A stretch of 64,000 nt of DNA from Albidovulum sp. (GCA_030837785.1 JAUQYA010000120.1:62001-126000), one strand, 5' to 3'. Shown: positions 17,734 to 26,936, counted from the first letter of the stretch. Notes: generated by a model from the letters alone, not told the origin. Program-made: numbers and translations.

Positions 17734-19014
17734 GTGTACAACTACGGATTCTTCAGTTTCGACTCGAAGGACGAGCTGCTCGCGAAGGCGATCGAGTACT
17801 GGAACCCCGGAAAGACGAAGTTCTGGCAGGACGCGGGCATCGACCTGGTGATCGACCGGCGCGAGGGCTACTTCCTCTACGACATGTCGGGCCGGCGGTT
17901 GATCGACCTGCATCTCAATGGCGGGACTTACAATTTCGGCCATCGCAACCCCGAACTCGTGGCCACGCTGAAATCTGCCCTCGACTATTTCGACATGGGC
18001 AACCACTGGTTCCCCTCGGTGGCGCGCGCCGCCTTCGCCGAGAAGCTGGTGAAAACGGCGCCAGGGATGAAATATGCGATCTTCGGCGCGGGTGGGGCCG
18101 AAGCCGTGGAAATCGCCCTGAAAACTGCCCGATATGTCACAAAACGTCGCAAGATCGCCTCCATCATCAAGGGCTACCACGGCCATTCCGGCCTGTCGGT
18201 GGCCACCGGCGACGAACGTTTTTCCAGGATCTTCCTCGCCGACCGGCCCGAGGAGTTCGTCCATGTGCCCTTCAACGACGCCGAGGCGCTGGAGCGTGCG
18301 CTGAAGGGGCGCGACGTGGCGGCCTTCATCATCGAGACGATTCCTGCGACCTACGGCTTCCCGATGCCGGACGAAGGCTACCTGAAAGCCTGCCAGGAGA
18401 TCTGCCGCCGCTACGGCACGCTCTACATCGCCGACGAGGTGCAGACCGGACTGATGCGCACCGGGGCGATGTGGGGCTGGCAGTCCTACGGGCTGGAACC
18501 CGACATGTTCGTCACCGCCAAGGGCCTCGGCGGCGGCATCTACCCGATCTCGGCCTGCGTGGTGACCGAGAAGTGCGGCGCCTGGCAGCACGAGGACGGG
18601 GCCGCGCATATCTCCACCTCGGGCGGGTCCGAATTGGGCTGCATCGTCGGCCACCAGGTCATCGAGATGCTCCAGCGCCCCGAGGTGATCGCCAACGCCC
18701 ATTATGTGGCCGAGTTCTTCCAGCGCAGCCTGGCCGAGATGATGGCCGCCCACAGCGACATCTTCGTCGGCGTCCGCCAGCGGGGTGTCGTGCTGGGGCT
18801 CGAATTCGACCATCCCGAGGGCGCGGTGGCGGTGTCGCGCGCGCTTTACGAGAACGGGGTCTGGGCGATCTTCTCCTCGCTCGACAAGCGAGTGTTGCAG
18901 TTCAAGCCGGGGGTGCTTCTCGACGCGGCCACCTGCCAGGAGATCATCGACCGGATGGAAGCGGCGATGCCGAGGGCGCGTGCGCTGTTGCGCAACCCGC
19001 GCCGCGCCGCCTGA
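17734..19014 (+). CDS. Class III PLP enzyme of the microcompartment (phospholyase candidate)
   Basis: GTG start at 17734, seven bases after CGGAGG; an upstream TTG would lie inside the operator. 426 residues beginning VYNYGFFSFDSKDELLAKAI. PLP lysine K263 is in MFVTAKGLGGGIYPIS, and Asp234 in YIADEVQTGLMRTG. The same type of class III enzyme is part of the RMM/aminoacetone microcompartment loci of Mycobacterium and Rhodococcus. There it is proposed to split phospho-1-amino-2-propanol into propionaldehyde, ammonia and phosphate. First gene of the BMC operon, 18 bases before the aldehyde dehydrogenase. I see no clear encapsulation peptide. Confidence 0.82.
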   Translation: MYNYGFFSFDSKDELLAKAIEYWNPGKTKFWQDAGIDLVIDRREGYFLYDMSGRRLIDLHLNGGTYNFGHRNPELVATLKSALDYFDMGNHWFPSVARAAFAEKLVKTAPGMKYAIFGAGGAEAVEIALKTARYVTKRRKIASIIKGYHGHSGLSVATGDERFSRIFLADRPEEFVHVPFNDAEALERALKGRDVAAFIIETIPATYGFPMPDEGYLKACQEICRRYGTLYIADEVQTGLMRTGAMWGWQSYGLEPDMFVTAKGLGGGIYPISACVVTEKCGAWQHEDGAAHISTSGGSELGCIVGHQVIEMLQRPEVIANAHYVAEFFQRSLAEMMAAHSDIFVGVRQRGVVLGLEFDHPEGAVAVSRALYENGVWAIFSSLDKRVLQFKPGVLLDAATCQEIIDRMEAAMPRARALLRNPRRAA

Positions 19015-19032
19015 TCCGGGAAGGGGTGAGAG

Positions 19033-20592
19033 ATGCCGATCCACGACGACGCGCCGCGGCTTCAGGTGCCCGACCGGGCCGAGACCACCGCGCGGATGAA
19101 GATCGACCGGGCGGGCTGGGCGGTGCGTGCCTATGCCCGCTACGACCGCGCCGCGGTGATGCGGATCGTGCGCGCCGTCGCCGAGGTCGCGCATCAAGCG
19201 GCCGGGCACTACGCCGACTGGGCGGTGCGCGAGACCGGCATGGGCGTGGCCGAGCACAAGCGCCTGAAGAACGAGATGTCGGCGCATCCGCTGGTGGATT
19301 TCTACGAGGACATGGATCTCGTGAATCCGCGTGTCGATCCGGCGCGCAAGATGGTGGAAATCCCGAAGCCGGCCGGGGTAATCTTCGCCCTGACGCCGGC
19401 GACCAACCCGATCTCGACGCTCTATTACAAGACGATCCTCGCGCTTCTTGGCCGCAACGCCGTAATCTTCAGCCCGCACCCGCTGGCCAGGGCCTGCTGC
19501 AACGACGCGGCGGCGCGGCTCGAGGCGGCGGCGGTGGCGGCGGGTGCGCCGGTCGGGCTGATCCAGTGCGTCGAGGAGCCCTCGATTCCGCTGGTACAGG
19601 CGCTGATGGCCTCGCCCAAGGTGCAGGTGATCCTCGCCACCGGCGGCGGTCCGATGGTGCGCGCGGCCTATTCCTCGGGCAATCCGGCGATCGGTGTGGG
19701 GCCGGGCAACGCGCCGGTCTATGTCGATCCGGATGCCGACCAGAACGCCGCCGCGCGGCGGATCATCGAATCGAAGTCCTTCGACAACTCGGTGCTCTGC
19801 ACGCATGAAAGCGTGTTGATCTCGCTCGAGGACAACCGCGGCCAGCTGGAACGCGCGCTGCGCGCGGCCGGCGCCCATGTCTGCACCGGGGCCGAGGTGG
19901 CGAAGCTTCGCGCCTTCCTCTTCCCGCAAGGTCACCTGAATACCGCGACGGTGGGCAAGAGCGCGGTCTGGATCGCCGAACAGGCCGGCTTCCGTGTCGT
20001 GCCCTCGATCCGGGTGCTGGTGGCGCAGATCGAACAGGTGGGGCTCGACGAGCCGCTCACGCGCGAAAAGCTCTCGCCCGTGCTCGCCTGGGCCACCGCG
20101 GAAAGCTTCGAGCGGGCGACCGGCATGGCGCAAATGATCCTGAGGATGGTCGGCGCCGGCCATTCGGCAGCCTTCCACGGCGAGGATGCGCAGAAGGCGA
20201 TGGATTTCGCCGCTGCGCTGTCGGTCTACCGGGTGGTGGTCAACGCCCCCTGCTCGCAGGGGGCGGCGGGCTTCGCCACCCATCTCGCGCCCTCGTTCAT
20301 GATCGGCACCGGCTATTTCGGCCGTTCCTCGGTCGGCGAGAACATCGGGCCGCAGCATCTGGTGCACTGGACGCGACTCGCCTGGAACTCCGACGCGGCG
20401 GTGTCGATGCCGGACATGAGCGGCGTGCGCGTGCCCTTCGAGGGGCCGGCGGCGGACCGGCGCCCGGCAACCGCGCCGCGGCCGCGCCCCGTCGCGGTGC
20501 CCGCCGCCACCGAGGCGGGCGGGATGGACCGCGACCTCTTGCGCCAACTCATCCTCCAGGAACTCCGTGAACTGACCCGAGGCCAGTCGTGA
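19033..20592 (+). CDS. CoA-acylating aldehyde dehydrogenase with encapsulation peptide
   Basis: 519 residues of the EutE/PduP-like ALDH group. The cofactor and substrate segments are VIFALTPATNPISTLYYK (about 115-133) and AIGVGPGNAPVYVD. The nucleophile is Cys256 in FDNSVLCTHES. After a Pro/Ala/Arg linker (about 468-495) the protein ends with an amphipathic helix MDRDLLRQLILQELRELT, a typical microcompartment targeting peptide. The reaction is aldehyde + CoA + NAD to acyl-CoA, presumably propionaldehyde to propionyl-CoA inside the shell. The stop overlaps the following BMC-T start by four bases. This is the signature core enzyme of the compartment. Confidence 0.92.
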   Translation: MPIHDDAPRLQVPDRAETTARMKIDRAGWAVRAYARYDRAAVMRIVRAVAEVAHQAAGHYADWAVRETGMGVAEHKRLKNEMSAHPLVDFYEDMDLVNPRVDPARKMVEIPKPAGVIFALTPATNPISTLYYKTILALLGRNAVIFSPHPLARACCNDAAARLEAAAVAAGAPVGLIQCVEEPSIPLVQALMASPKVQVILATGGGPMVRAAYSSGNPAIGVGPGNAPVYVDPDADQNAAARRIIESKSFDNSVLCTHESVLISLEDNRGQLERALRAAGAHVCTGAEVAKLRAFLFPQGHLNTATVGKSAVWIAEQAGFRVVPSIRVLVAQIEQVGLDEPLTREKLSPVLAWATAESFERATGMAQMILRMVGAGHSAAFHGEDAQKAMDFAAALSVYRVVVNAPCSQGAAGFATHLAPSFMIGTGYFGRSSVGENIGPQHLVHWTRLAWNSDAAVSMPDMSGVRVPFEGPAADRRPATAPRPRPVAVPAATEAGGMDRDLLRQLILQELRELTRGQS

Positions 20593-21203
20593 CCGAACTT
20601 CGCGCCTTCATCTTCATCGACCAGTTGCAGCCGCAGACGCTGGCCTATACCGCGACCTGGATGCGCGGCACGCTGCCCCGCGCACGGATGGCCGCGCAGA
20701 TCATCGAGATCGCACCGGGCCTCGGCATCGAGGCGCTCACCGACACGGTGCTGAAAAGCGCAGAGGTGCGGGCCGGCTCGCTGGTGGTAGAGCGGCAGTT
20801 CGGCACGCTTCAGTTCCACGCCTATTCCACCGCCGAGGTGCGGGCCGGCGCCGAGGCGGCGCTGGCCGCGATGGGCAAGCGGCGGGAGGAGGCGGAACGC
20901 CCGAGGATCACCGCCTCGCAGATCGTGACGCGGGTGGACGCCCAGCACGCATTCCTGATCAACCGCAACAAGGCGGGCTCGATGGTTCTGGGGGGCGAAA
21001 GCGTCTACCTGCTGGAATGCCAGCCCGCGGCCTATGCGATCCTCGCCTGCAACGAGGCGGAGAAGGCGGCCGACATCAAGGTCATCGACATGCGGATGTT
21101 CGGTGCCAACGGGCGGCTCTACCTCGCCGGCACCGAGGCGGACGTGCGGAACGCTCGCGATGCGGCCGAACGCGCGTTGCGCGAGGCGGGGGCCGCGGGA
21201 TGA
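20589..21203 (+). CDS. BMC-T shell protein (tandem BMC domains), copy 1
   Basis: 204 residues with two BMC domains, about 1-95 and 105-200. The first domain contains MAAQIIEIAPGLGIEALTDT and LVVERQFGTLQFHAY, the second ILACNEAEKAADIKVIDMRM. This is the trimeric pseudohexamer class of shell tile, and its closest style is the RMM-type BMC-T. GTG start overlapping the aldehyde dehydrogenase stop. Such tiles often have a larger or gated central pore for bulky metabolites or cofactors. Translationally coupled with both neighbours. Confidence 0.88.
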   Translation: MTELRAFIFIDQLQPQTLAYTATWMRGTLPRARMAAQIIEIAPGLGIEALTDTVLKSAEVRAGSLVVERQFGTLQFHAYSTAEVRAGAEAALAAMGKRREEAERPRITASQIVTRVDAQHAFLINRNKAGSMVLGGESVYLLECQPAAYAILACNEAEKAADIKVIDMRMFGANGRLYLAGTEADVRNARDAAERALREAGAAG

Positions 21204-21682
21204 GCGAGCTGAGATCCCTCATCCGCCAGATCCTGGCCGAGGAGATCGCGGCGTTGCGATCGGAAAACCTCGGCGGACCGCAGGTGGAGCGGGTGCGCGC
21301 CGGCAGCGAGGCGGAACTGACAGAGTTCGCGCTGTCGGTGCTGGCCCGGGCCCAGGATGCGGGCTTTGCCGCCGCGCTCAGCGAAGGGCGCATCCGCTTT
21401 GCGCCCGAAGCGCCGGCCGCGGCACCGCCGAGGGCGGCCTATGTGCCGCCTGCTTCGCCGCCCCTCCCGCAACCTGCGGCGGCGGCCCAGCCCATGACGC
21501 TGGTGACCACGCTCCCTGCCCGCGTGCCGGAACTGCTGAAGGGCCTGATCACCGAACGCGACATCGCCGGCATCGCCGAAGGCGAGACCCGGCTGCGCAT
21601 CAGCAAGACCGCGCGGCTGACGCCGCTTGCGGGCGACGAGGCGCGCCGCCGCGGCCTCAGGATCGAAAGGACATCGGCATGA
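21200..21682 (+). CDS. Small BMC-associated protein with N-terminal encapsulation-like helix
   Basis: 160 residues; ATG overlaps the BMC-T stop as ATGA. The N-terminus MSELRSLIRQILAEEIAALR is an amphipathic helix close in pattern to the aldehyde dehydrogenase tail (LRxLIxQIL). A Pro/Ala-rich linker follows (about 75-100). The last 30 residues contain LRISKTARLTPLAGDEARRR, resembling the short 'TP-ARD-AR' segment found in accessory proteins of other microcompartments. No enzyme motif is visible. Likely a cargo scaffold or linker joining core enzymes to the shell; a function has not been shown. Confidence 0.65.
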   Translation: MSELRSLIRQILAEEIAALRSENLGGPQVERVRAGSEAELTEFALSVLARAQDAGFAAALSEGRIRFAPEAPAAAPPRAAYVPPASPPLPQPAAAAQPMTLVTTLPARVPELLKGLITERDIAGIAEGETRLRISKTARLTPLAGDEARRRGLRIERTSA

Positions 21683-21948
21683 TACGGGCGCGCGTCAGCG
21701 GCAGGCTCTGGTCCACCCGCCATATCGGAACGCTGCCGACCGGGGCGCTCCTGGAGGTGGAAACCGAAACCGGCGCGAAGCTCATCGCCTTCGACCCGCT
21801 CGGCTGCGCCGACGGCGAGACGGTGCTGGTCACCCAGGGGTCGGTCGCGGCTTCGTGGTTCCAGGACAGGTCGGCCCCGATCGACGCCCTCATCATCGGC
21901 TCGATCGACGAACAATCCGTCGGGAAACCGGCAGCAAAACGCAAGTAA
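21679..21948 (+). CDS. BMC-P vertex protein (EutN/CcmL family)
   Basis: 89 residues, normal for the pentameric vertex family. RVSGRLWSTRHIGTLPTGAL is the EutN/CcmL N-terminal strand pattern (G-x-W-x-T), followed by LIAFDPLGCADGETVLVTQG and SVAASWF, the conserved G-S-x-A turn. Pentamers of this family close the twelve vertices of the icosahedral shell. ATG overlaps the previous stop by four bases. Only one vertex gene is present in the window. Confidence 0.88.
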   Translation: MIRARVSGRLWSTRHIGTLPTGALLEVETETGAKLIAFDPLGCADGETVLVTQGSVAASWFQDRSAPIDALIIGSIDEQSVGKPAAKRK

Positions 21949-21963
21949 GGGAGTTCCAGAGAA

Positions 21964-22245
21964 ATGGCTAATCTTGCAATCGGAATGATCGAAACCAAGG
22001 GCTACGTGCCGGCGCTGTCGGCGGCCGACGCGATGGTCAAGGCCGCGAACGTCGAGATCATCGCCCGCAACGAAGTGGGCGGCGGCCTGGTCTCGGTCGT
22101 GGTACGCGGCGACGTGGGCGCGGTGAAGGCCGCCACCGAGGCGGGCGCCGAGGCGGCCGCACAGGTGGGCGAGGTGACGGCGGTCCATGTCATCCCGCGC
22201 CCGCATCCCGACCTCTCCAAGCATTTCGAGGCGGTCAAGGGCTGA
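21964..22245 (+). CDS. BMC-H hexameric shell protein
   Basis: 93 residues, one BMC domain. LAIGMIETKGYVPALSAADA, KAANVEIIARNEVGGGLVSV and VVRGDVGAVKAATEAG are textbook family segments; HVIPRPHPDLSK closes the domain. It forms hexamers that pave the shell facets. AGGGAGTTCCAGAGAA precedes the ATG, a good ribosome site, fitting its expected high dosage. Neighbours on both sides are shell genes. Confidence 0.95.
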   Translation: MANLAIGMIETKGYVPALSAADAMVKAANVEIIARNEVGGGLVSVVVRGDVGAVKAATEAGAEAAAQVGEVTAVHVIPRPHPDLSKHFEAVKG

Positions 22246-22288
22246 GCCCCTTGGCGCCCGGCAGCCCCCGCACCCCGAGGACTGAGGC

Positions 22289-22912
22289 ATGACAGAGCTT
22301 CGCGTCTATCTTCCAATCGAGGATCTCCAGCCCCAGTTCGCGGCGTATCTCTCCTCGCCCACCCGGGCGAGGGGCTATCCGCCCTTCGCAGGTCAGCATT
22401 CGCTGATCATCGAGGTGGCGCCGGCCCTGGCGATCCACCGGATCACCGACATCGCGCTGAAGTCGGCGCCGGAGATGGAGCCGGGCATCCTCTACACCGA
22501 ACGCCAGTTCGGCCTTCTCGAACTGCATTCCGACCGGCTGGAGGATCTGCAGGCGGCCGGGGAAGCGATCCTCAAGGGAATCGGCGCGAAGCCCGAGGAC
22601 CAGATGAGGCCGCAGATCCTCTACCACGACATCATCGAGGATCTGTCGGACCAGCACGCGATCATCCTCAACCGCTCGCGCGACGCCTCGATCCTCGTGC
22701 CCGGCCAGGCGCTCCTGATCTACGAGATGGCGCCGGCGCTTTTCGCCTGCGTTGCCGCAAACGAGGCCGAGAAGGCCGCGCCCGGCTGCGTCATCAACGA
22801 TGTGCAGATGATGGGCGCGACGGGGCGGCTGTTCATCTCCGGCCGGCTTCAGGACATGCGGCTCGCGCGGGACACGATCACCGCCCGGCTCGAGGCGATC
22901 AGGGGACGTTAG
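22289..22912 (+). CDS. BMC-T shell protein, copy 2
   Basis: 207 residues with two BMC domains. LIIEVAPALAIHRITDIALK and YTERQFGLLELHSDRLEDLQ are in the first, CVAANEAEKAAPGCVINDVQ in the second. It is clearly related to copy 1 (both begin MTELR and share the ERQFG and ANEAEKAA/CNEAEKAA segments) but diverged, as expected for two tiles with different pores. RMM-type loci also carry two BMC-T genes. The 95-base gap to the next gene (22913-23007) shows no further coding sequence. Confidence 0.88.
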   Translation: MTELRVYLPIEDLQPQFAAYLSSPTRARGYPPFAGQHSLIIEVAPALAIHRITDIALKSAPEMEPGILYTERQFGLLELHSDRLEDLQAAGEAILKGIGAKPEDQMRPQILYHDIIEDLSDQHAIILNRSRDASILVPGQALLIYEMAPALFACVAANEAEKAAPGCVINDVQMMGATGRLFISGRLQDMRLARDTITARLEAIRGR

Positions 22913-23007
22913 CAGCTGCGGCATCCGGCAGGCAGCCGGGGCCGCAGGACCACGCGAAAGAGGCGGACGAACCGCCCGGACGCGCACCATCACCAAGGGA
23001 GGAAGAC

Positions 23008-24144
23008 ATGATCAACAGACGCCAGTTCTCGCTCGGGGCCGCGGGCCTTGCCGGCCTTTCCGCCTTGACGCTGCCGGGCCGAAGCCTTGCCGCGCGCAAC
23101 GACCAGCTGAACATCCTGTGCTGGGAGGGCTACAACTCCGACGACGTGCTCAACCCGTTCCGCGAACGCAACGCGGGCGCGACGGTGCGGGCCGAAAGCG
23201 GCACCTCCGACCCCGAGATGATCAACCGCCTGCGGGCCGGCGGCCTTGCCCAGTGGGACCTGATCAACGTCAACCAGGCCTGGGCGCGGGGCGTGATGTT
23301 CAAGGAGCAGCTGATCAAGCCGCTGAACAAGGAACGCTTCCTGCCCTATTTCGCGAAGATGTCGCCGGAATTCGCCAACCCGCCCTATCCGATGGCGTTC
23401 TCGCCGGACGGCAACGATCTGATGGGCATGCCGCAGCGCTACGGCGCGTTCAACTTCGTCGTCAACACTGACAAGATCAGCCAGGACATGGCCGAGGACC
23501 AGGGCTGGAACCTGTTCCTCGACCCGGCGATGAAGGGCCGCTATGGCGTCCTGACCTATGACAACTGGAACGTGATGCACCTGTGCATGACCGCCGGCTT
23601 CGATCCGTTCAAGCCGGTAAACGAGGCGGACCTCGGCAAATACACCGAAGTCTCCAGGCAGATCATGGGCAACGCCAAGCTGATGACCGACGATCTGGTG
23701 GCGATGAACACCGCGCTGATCAACGGCGAGATCGACTGCTACTTCACCGGCGGCGTCTTCTCCTGCTCGGGTGCGCGCTACGACGGCATGTCCAACATCC
23801 GCGGCATCACCCCGCGGTCGGGCCCGGTCGACGGCAAGGGCGGCATCGTCTGGGTGGAGATCACCTCGGCGGTCAACAACCCCGATCCGTCGACGCTGGC
23901 GGAGGACTTCCTCGAATACGTCCAGGAGCCCGAGATCGCCGTCCTCGTCGCCTCGGGCGGCGGCACGCTCAACCCGATCACCCAGATGGGCAACCCCGAG
24001 GTGATGGCGCTGTTCGACGCGGACCAGCTCGACGCCATGCAGGTCGATACGCTGGCCGAAGACCTGTCACGCTGCGTCGAGTTCGAGGAAGTACCTTCCT
24101 ACGACCAGTTGCTGGCGATCTATGTCGAGGCCCGCCGCGGCTGA
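23008..24144 (+). CDS. Periplasmic binding protein of a polyamine-type ABC importer
   Basis: 378 residues of the PotD/PotF family. The N-terminus NRRQFSLGAAGLAGLSAL is a twin-arginine (Tat) signal (RRQFSL). The mature part starts with LNILCWEGYNSDDVLNPFRE, the usual family opening, and has YFTGGVFSCSGARYDGM. The GGAGG site is strong. Such proteins bind spermidine, putrescine or other small cationic amines. In this operon a short amino-ketone or amino-alcohol is the likely ligand. It directly follows the shell genes, linking uptake to the compartment. Confidence 0.88.
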   Translation: MINRRQFSLGAAGLAGLSALTLPGRSLAARNDQLNILCWEGYNSDDVLNPFRERNAGATVRAESGTSDPEMINRLRAGGLAQWDLINVNQAWARGVMFKEQLIKPLNKERFLPYFAKMSPEFANPPYPMAFSPDGNDLMGMPQRYGAFNFVVNTDKISQDMAEDQGWNLFLDPAMKGRYGVLTYDNWNVMHLCMTAGFDPFKPVNEADLGKYTEVSRQIMGNAKLMTDDLVAMNTALINGEIDCYFTGGVFSCSGARYDGMSNIRGITPRSGPVDGKGGIVWVEITSAVNNPDPSTLAEDFLEYVQEPEIAVLVASGGGTLNPITQMGNPEVMALFDADQLDAMQVDTLAEDLSRCVEFEEVPSYDQLLAIYVEARRG

Positions 24145-24197
24145 ACCCCGGCTGCCCGGCGGGGTGCCGATGCCCTCGCCGGGCGCTTCATGCGGAT

Positions 24198-25304
24198 ATG
24201 GATGACAAGACGATGGTGGGGCAGCCTTTCCTGCGGATAGAGAGCGTGACCAAGCGATTCGGCCGGTTCACCGCGGTGGACCGGATCAGCCTGGACATCG
24301 CGGAAGGCGAATTCCTGACCATCGTCGGTCCCTCCGGCTCCGGCAAGTCGACGCTGATCCGGCTCCTGGTCGGCATCGACGAGGTGACCGAGGGCACGAT
24401 CAGCCTGAAAGGCGCGCGAATCGACCAGATGCCCGCCGACAAGCGGCCGACCTGCATGGTGTTCCAGTCGCTCGCGCTCTTCCCGCACATGACGGTGGGC
24501 CAGAACATCGAGTTCCCGCTGAAGGTGCGCAAGCTGCCGCCGGAGGCGCGCCGGGCACGGGCGCTGGAGTTGCTGGCGCTCCTCAGGCTGCCGGAAAACT
24601 ATTACGGAAAGCGCATCTCGCAATGTTCGGGCGGCGAGCGGCAGCGCGTGGCGCTGGCCCGCGCGCTGGCCTTCGACCCGCAGATCATCGTCTTCGACGA
24701 GCCGCTGTCGGCGCTCGACTACCGGTTGCGCAAGACGCTGGAGAAGGAGCTGAAGGACCTTCACGCGCGCACCCGCAAGACCTTCATCTACATCACCCAT
24801 TCGCTCGAGGAGGCGATGGTGATGTCGGACCGCATCGCCATCATGCGCGCCGGCCGGTTCGAGCAGATCGCCACCGCCGAGGAAATCTATTCCCGCCCGC
24901 TTAGCCGCTTCGTCGCGAGCTTCATGGGCGAGGTGAACCTCTTCGCCCTGAGCGCGGGCGAGGGCGACGGGCCGCGCTGGCAGGACGGCGGGATTGCCGC
25001 GGCGCCGGGGACGCTGACACTCGCTCCGGGCTGGAGCGGCACGGCGATGGTCCGGCCGGAGCTGATCCATTTCCTCGCACCGGAGCAGGGTGCGGACTTC
25101 ACCCTCGCCGGCCGGCTCGTCGCCGAATATGCGCTCGGCTCGCGCGTCCAGTATGCGGTCGCCACCGGGGCGGGCACCGAGGTGACGGTGGAACGCCCGT
25201 TCGAGGCGCGGCTGGAGGCGCCCGTCGGCAGCCCGGTGCGGCTCGGCTGGGATCGCGGCTCCATCCACCTGATCGCGGAAGGGGCGGGCGATGGAACGGT
25301 TTGA
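24198..25304 (+). CDS. ABC importer ATPase (PotA-like)
   Basis: 368 residues from the ATG at 24198; an ATG at 24213 is also possible because neither start has a strong ribosome site. Walker A GPSGSGKST (about 44-52), signature QCSGGERQRVALARAL, Walker B IIVFDEPLSALD, switch His in YITHSLEEAM. The C-terminal TOBE-like part (after about 255) is the substrate-independent regulatory domain of this family. It powers the importer with the two permeases downstream and overlaps the first by 14 bases. Confidence 0.92.
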   Translation: MDDKTMVGQPFLRIESVTKRFGRFTAVDRISLDIAEGEFLTIVGPSGSGKSTLIRLLVGIDEVTEGTISLKGARIDQMPADKRPTCMVFQSLALFPHMTVGQNIEFPLKVRKLPPEARRARALELLALLRLPENYYGKRISQCSGGERQRVALARALAFDPQIIVFDEPLSALDYRLRKTLEKELKDLHARTRKTFIYITHSLEEAMVMSDRIAIMRAGRFEQIATAEEIYSRPLSRFVASFMGEVNLFALSAGEGDGPRWQDGGIAAAPGTLTLAPGWSGTAMVRPELIHFLAPEQGADFTLAGRLVAEYALGSRVQYAVATGAGTEVTVERPFEARLEAPVGSPVRLGWDRGSIHLIAEGAGDGTV

Positions 25305-26145
25305 ACGACGGCTCGGCCTGCTGACCGCGCTGCCGATCGGGCTTTTGCTGGTGGTCAGCTTCCTGATGCCGATGCTGGTCATCGCGGCCTTCGCGGTGAT
25401 GCCGCAGAAGGTCTTCGAACTGACGCATCTGCCGGACTTCTCGTCGTTCGCGGTGATCTGGGAACAGGGCTACTACAGATCGCTCTTGCGCTCGCTCGGA
25501 CTTGCGTTCCTGACGACCGCGATCCTCTTTGTGGTCTGCTGGCCGCTGGCCTACGGCATGGCCAAGGTCTTCGGGCGCTTCACCCTCGTGATCACCGTTC
25601 TGGTGGTCCTGCTCCTGTTCGTGTCGGAGAACATCCGGCTGTTCGGCTGGAACCTGACGCTGATGAAGGGTGGCCTTCTGGAGGGGCATCTGCGCGCCTG
25701 GACGGGCCTGAGCTTCGAGACGCCGCTCTACAAGTGGCCGGTGATCGTCTTCGGCATGTGCTATGTCTACTTCCCCTTCATGCTCTTCCCGCTGGCACAG
25801 GGGATCGCGCTGGTGCCCGATGACGCGCGGCTCGCGGCGATGGACATGGGCGCGGGCCCGTGGCGTATCCTGTTCGAGGTCGAGATGCCGCTGGCGGCGC
25901 CGGGGATCATGGTGGGAAGCCTCCTGACCTTCGTGCTGTCGGCGGGCGCGGTGGCCGAGGCCAAGCTCCTCGGCGGCCGCTCGGTCGTGGTGCTGACCGA
26001 CGACGTGGAAAGCGCCTTTACCTACGGGCAGAACTGGCCGCTCGGCTCGGCGCTGTCGCTGTCGCTGATCGTCATCGTGGCGCTGATCGCAATGGTGCCG
26101 ATCAGCCGGATCGACCTTGACGCGATCATGGGGCGGCGCAAATGA
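25291..26145 (+). CDS. ABC importer permease 1 (PotB-like)
   Basis: 284 residues with about six membrane segments. The cytoplasmic coupling loop lies in RLAAMDMGAGPWRILFEVEM, matching the EAA motif region of polyamine-type permeases (DMGA at the conserved position). It overlaps both neighbours, the ATPase and permease 2. It forms the membrane channel with permease 2. Confidence 0.9.
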   Translation: MERFERRLGLLTALPIGLLLVVSFLMPMLVIAAFAVMPQKVFELTHLPDFSSFAVIWEQGYYRSLLRSLGLAFLTTAILFVVCWPLAYGMAKVFGRFTLVITVLVVLLLFVSENIRLFGWNLTLMKGGLLEGHLRAWTGLSFETPLYKWPVIVFGMCYVYFPFMLFPLAQGIALVPDDARLAAMDMGAGPWRILFEVEMPLAAPGIMVGSLLTFVLSAGAVAEAKLLGGRSVVVLTDDVESAFTYGQNWPLGSALSLSLIVIVALIAMVPISRIDLDAIMGRRK

Positions 26146-26936
26146 CCGCAGTTTCCCGACCAACCCGCGCGGCGCTCTATCTCTACGGCGTGCTGATCCT
26201 CGTCGTGCTCTACCTGCCGCTCGTCGCGGTGGGCTTCGCCTCGGTCTCGAAGGCGCGCTACCTGAGCTTTCCGGTCAAGCGCTATTCCGGTGGCTGGATG
26301 GCGGAGGCCGTCACCAGCCCGACGGTCCATCAGATCGTCCTGACCTCGCTCAAGATCGCGGTCTCGGTCACGGTGCTGTCGGTCGTCCTCGGCTTTTTCG
26401 GCGCGCTTGCCTTTGCGCGCTTCCAGTGGCGTTTCCGTGGCCTCTTCCAGAAGGCGATCCTGTTGCCGATCTTCTTCCCGCAGACGGTGCTCGGGCTTGC
26501 GCTCCTGATCTGGTTCTCGGCGATCGGCGTCACGCCCAGCTGGAAGACCGCGGTGGTGGCGCATCTGGTGTGGATCGCCCCGATCGCCACGCTGATCATC
26601 GCGATCCGCGCCTATGGCTTCGACCCGGCGCTGGAGGAGGCGGCGCGCGACATGGGCGCATCCACCCTGACCGTGCTGCGCGAGGTGACGCTGCCCTTGC
26701 TGATGCCGGGGATCGTTTCGGCGGGGCTTTTTGCCTTCCTCTTGTCCTGGGGCAACTTCCCGCTGTCGCTGTTCACTTCCGGCGTGGATTCAACCTTGCC
26801 CAAGTGGCTGTATTCGCGGATGGTTTCGGGCTTCACGCCGCAGATCCCGGCGCTCGGGGTGATGTCGGTCGCGGGGTCGGCCGTTCTGGTGCTGGTTGGT
26901 CTCGTGGTGATGCGCTGGATGCGCCGGCAGACCTGA
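26142..26936 (+). CDS. ABC importer permease 2 (PotC-like)
   Basis: 264 residues with about six membrane segments. The EAA loop is clear: LEEAARDMGASTLTVLREVT. ATG overlaps the previous stop by four bases. Together with 23008, 24198 and 25291 it completes a four-gene polyamine-type importer embedded in the microcompartment operon. Confidence 0.92.
   Translation: MTAVSRPTRAALYLYGVLILVVLYLPLVAVGFASVSKARYLSFPVKRYSGGWMAEAVTSPTVHQIVLTSLKIAVSVTVLSVVLGFFGALAFARFQWRFRGLFQKAILLPIFFPQTVLGLALLIWFSAIGVTPSWKTAVVAHLVWIAPIATLIIAIRAYGFDPALEEAARDMGASTLTVLREVTLPLLMPGIVSAGLFAFLLSWGNFPLSLFTSGVDSTLPKWLYSRMVSGFTPQIPALGVMSVAGSAVLVLVGLVVMRWMRRQT

Noticed and set aside
17716..20547. Reverse-strand frame of over 900 codons opposite the PLP enzyme and aldehyde dehydrogenase
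   Set aside because: Antisense shadow of well conserved genes in GC-rich DNA; no domain, start site or composition typical of a protein.
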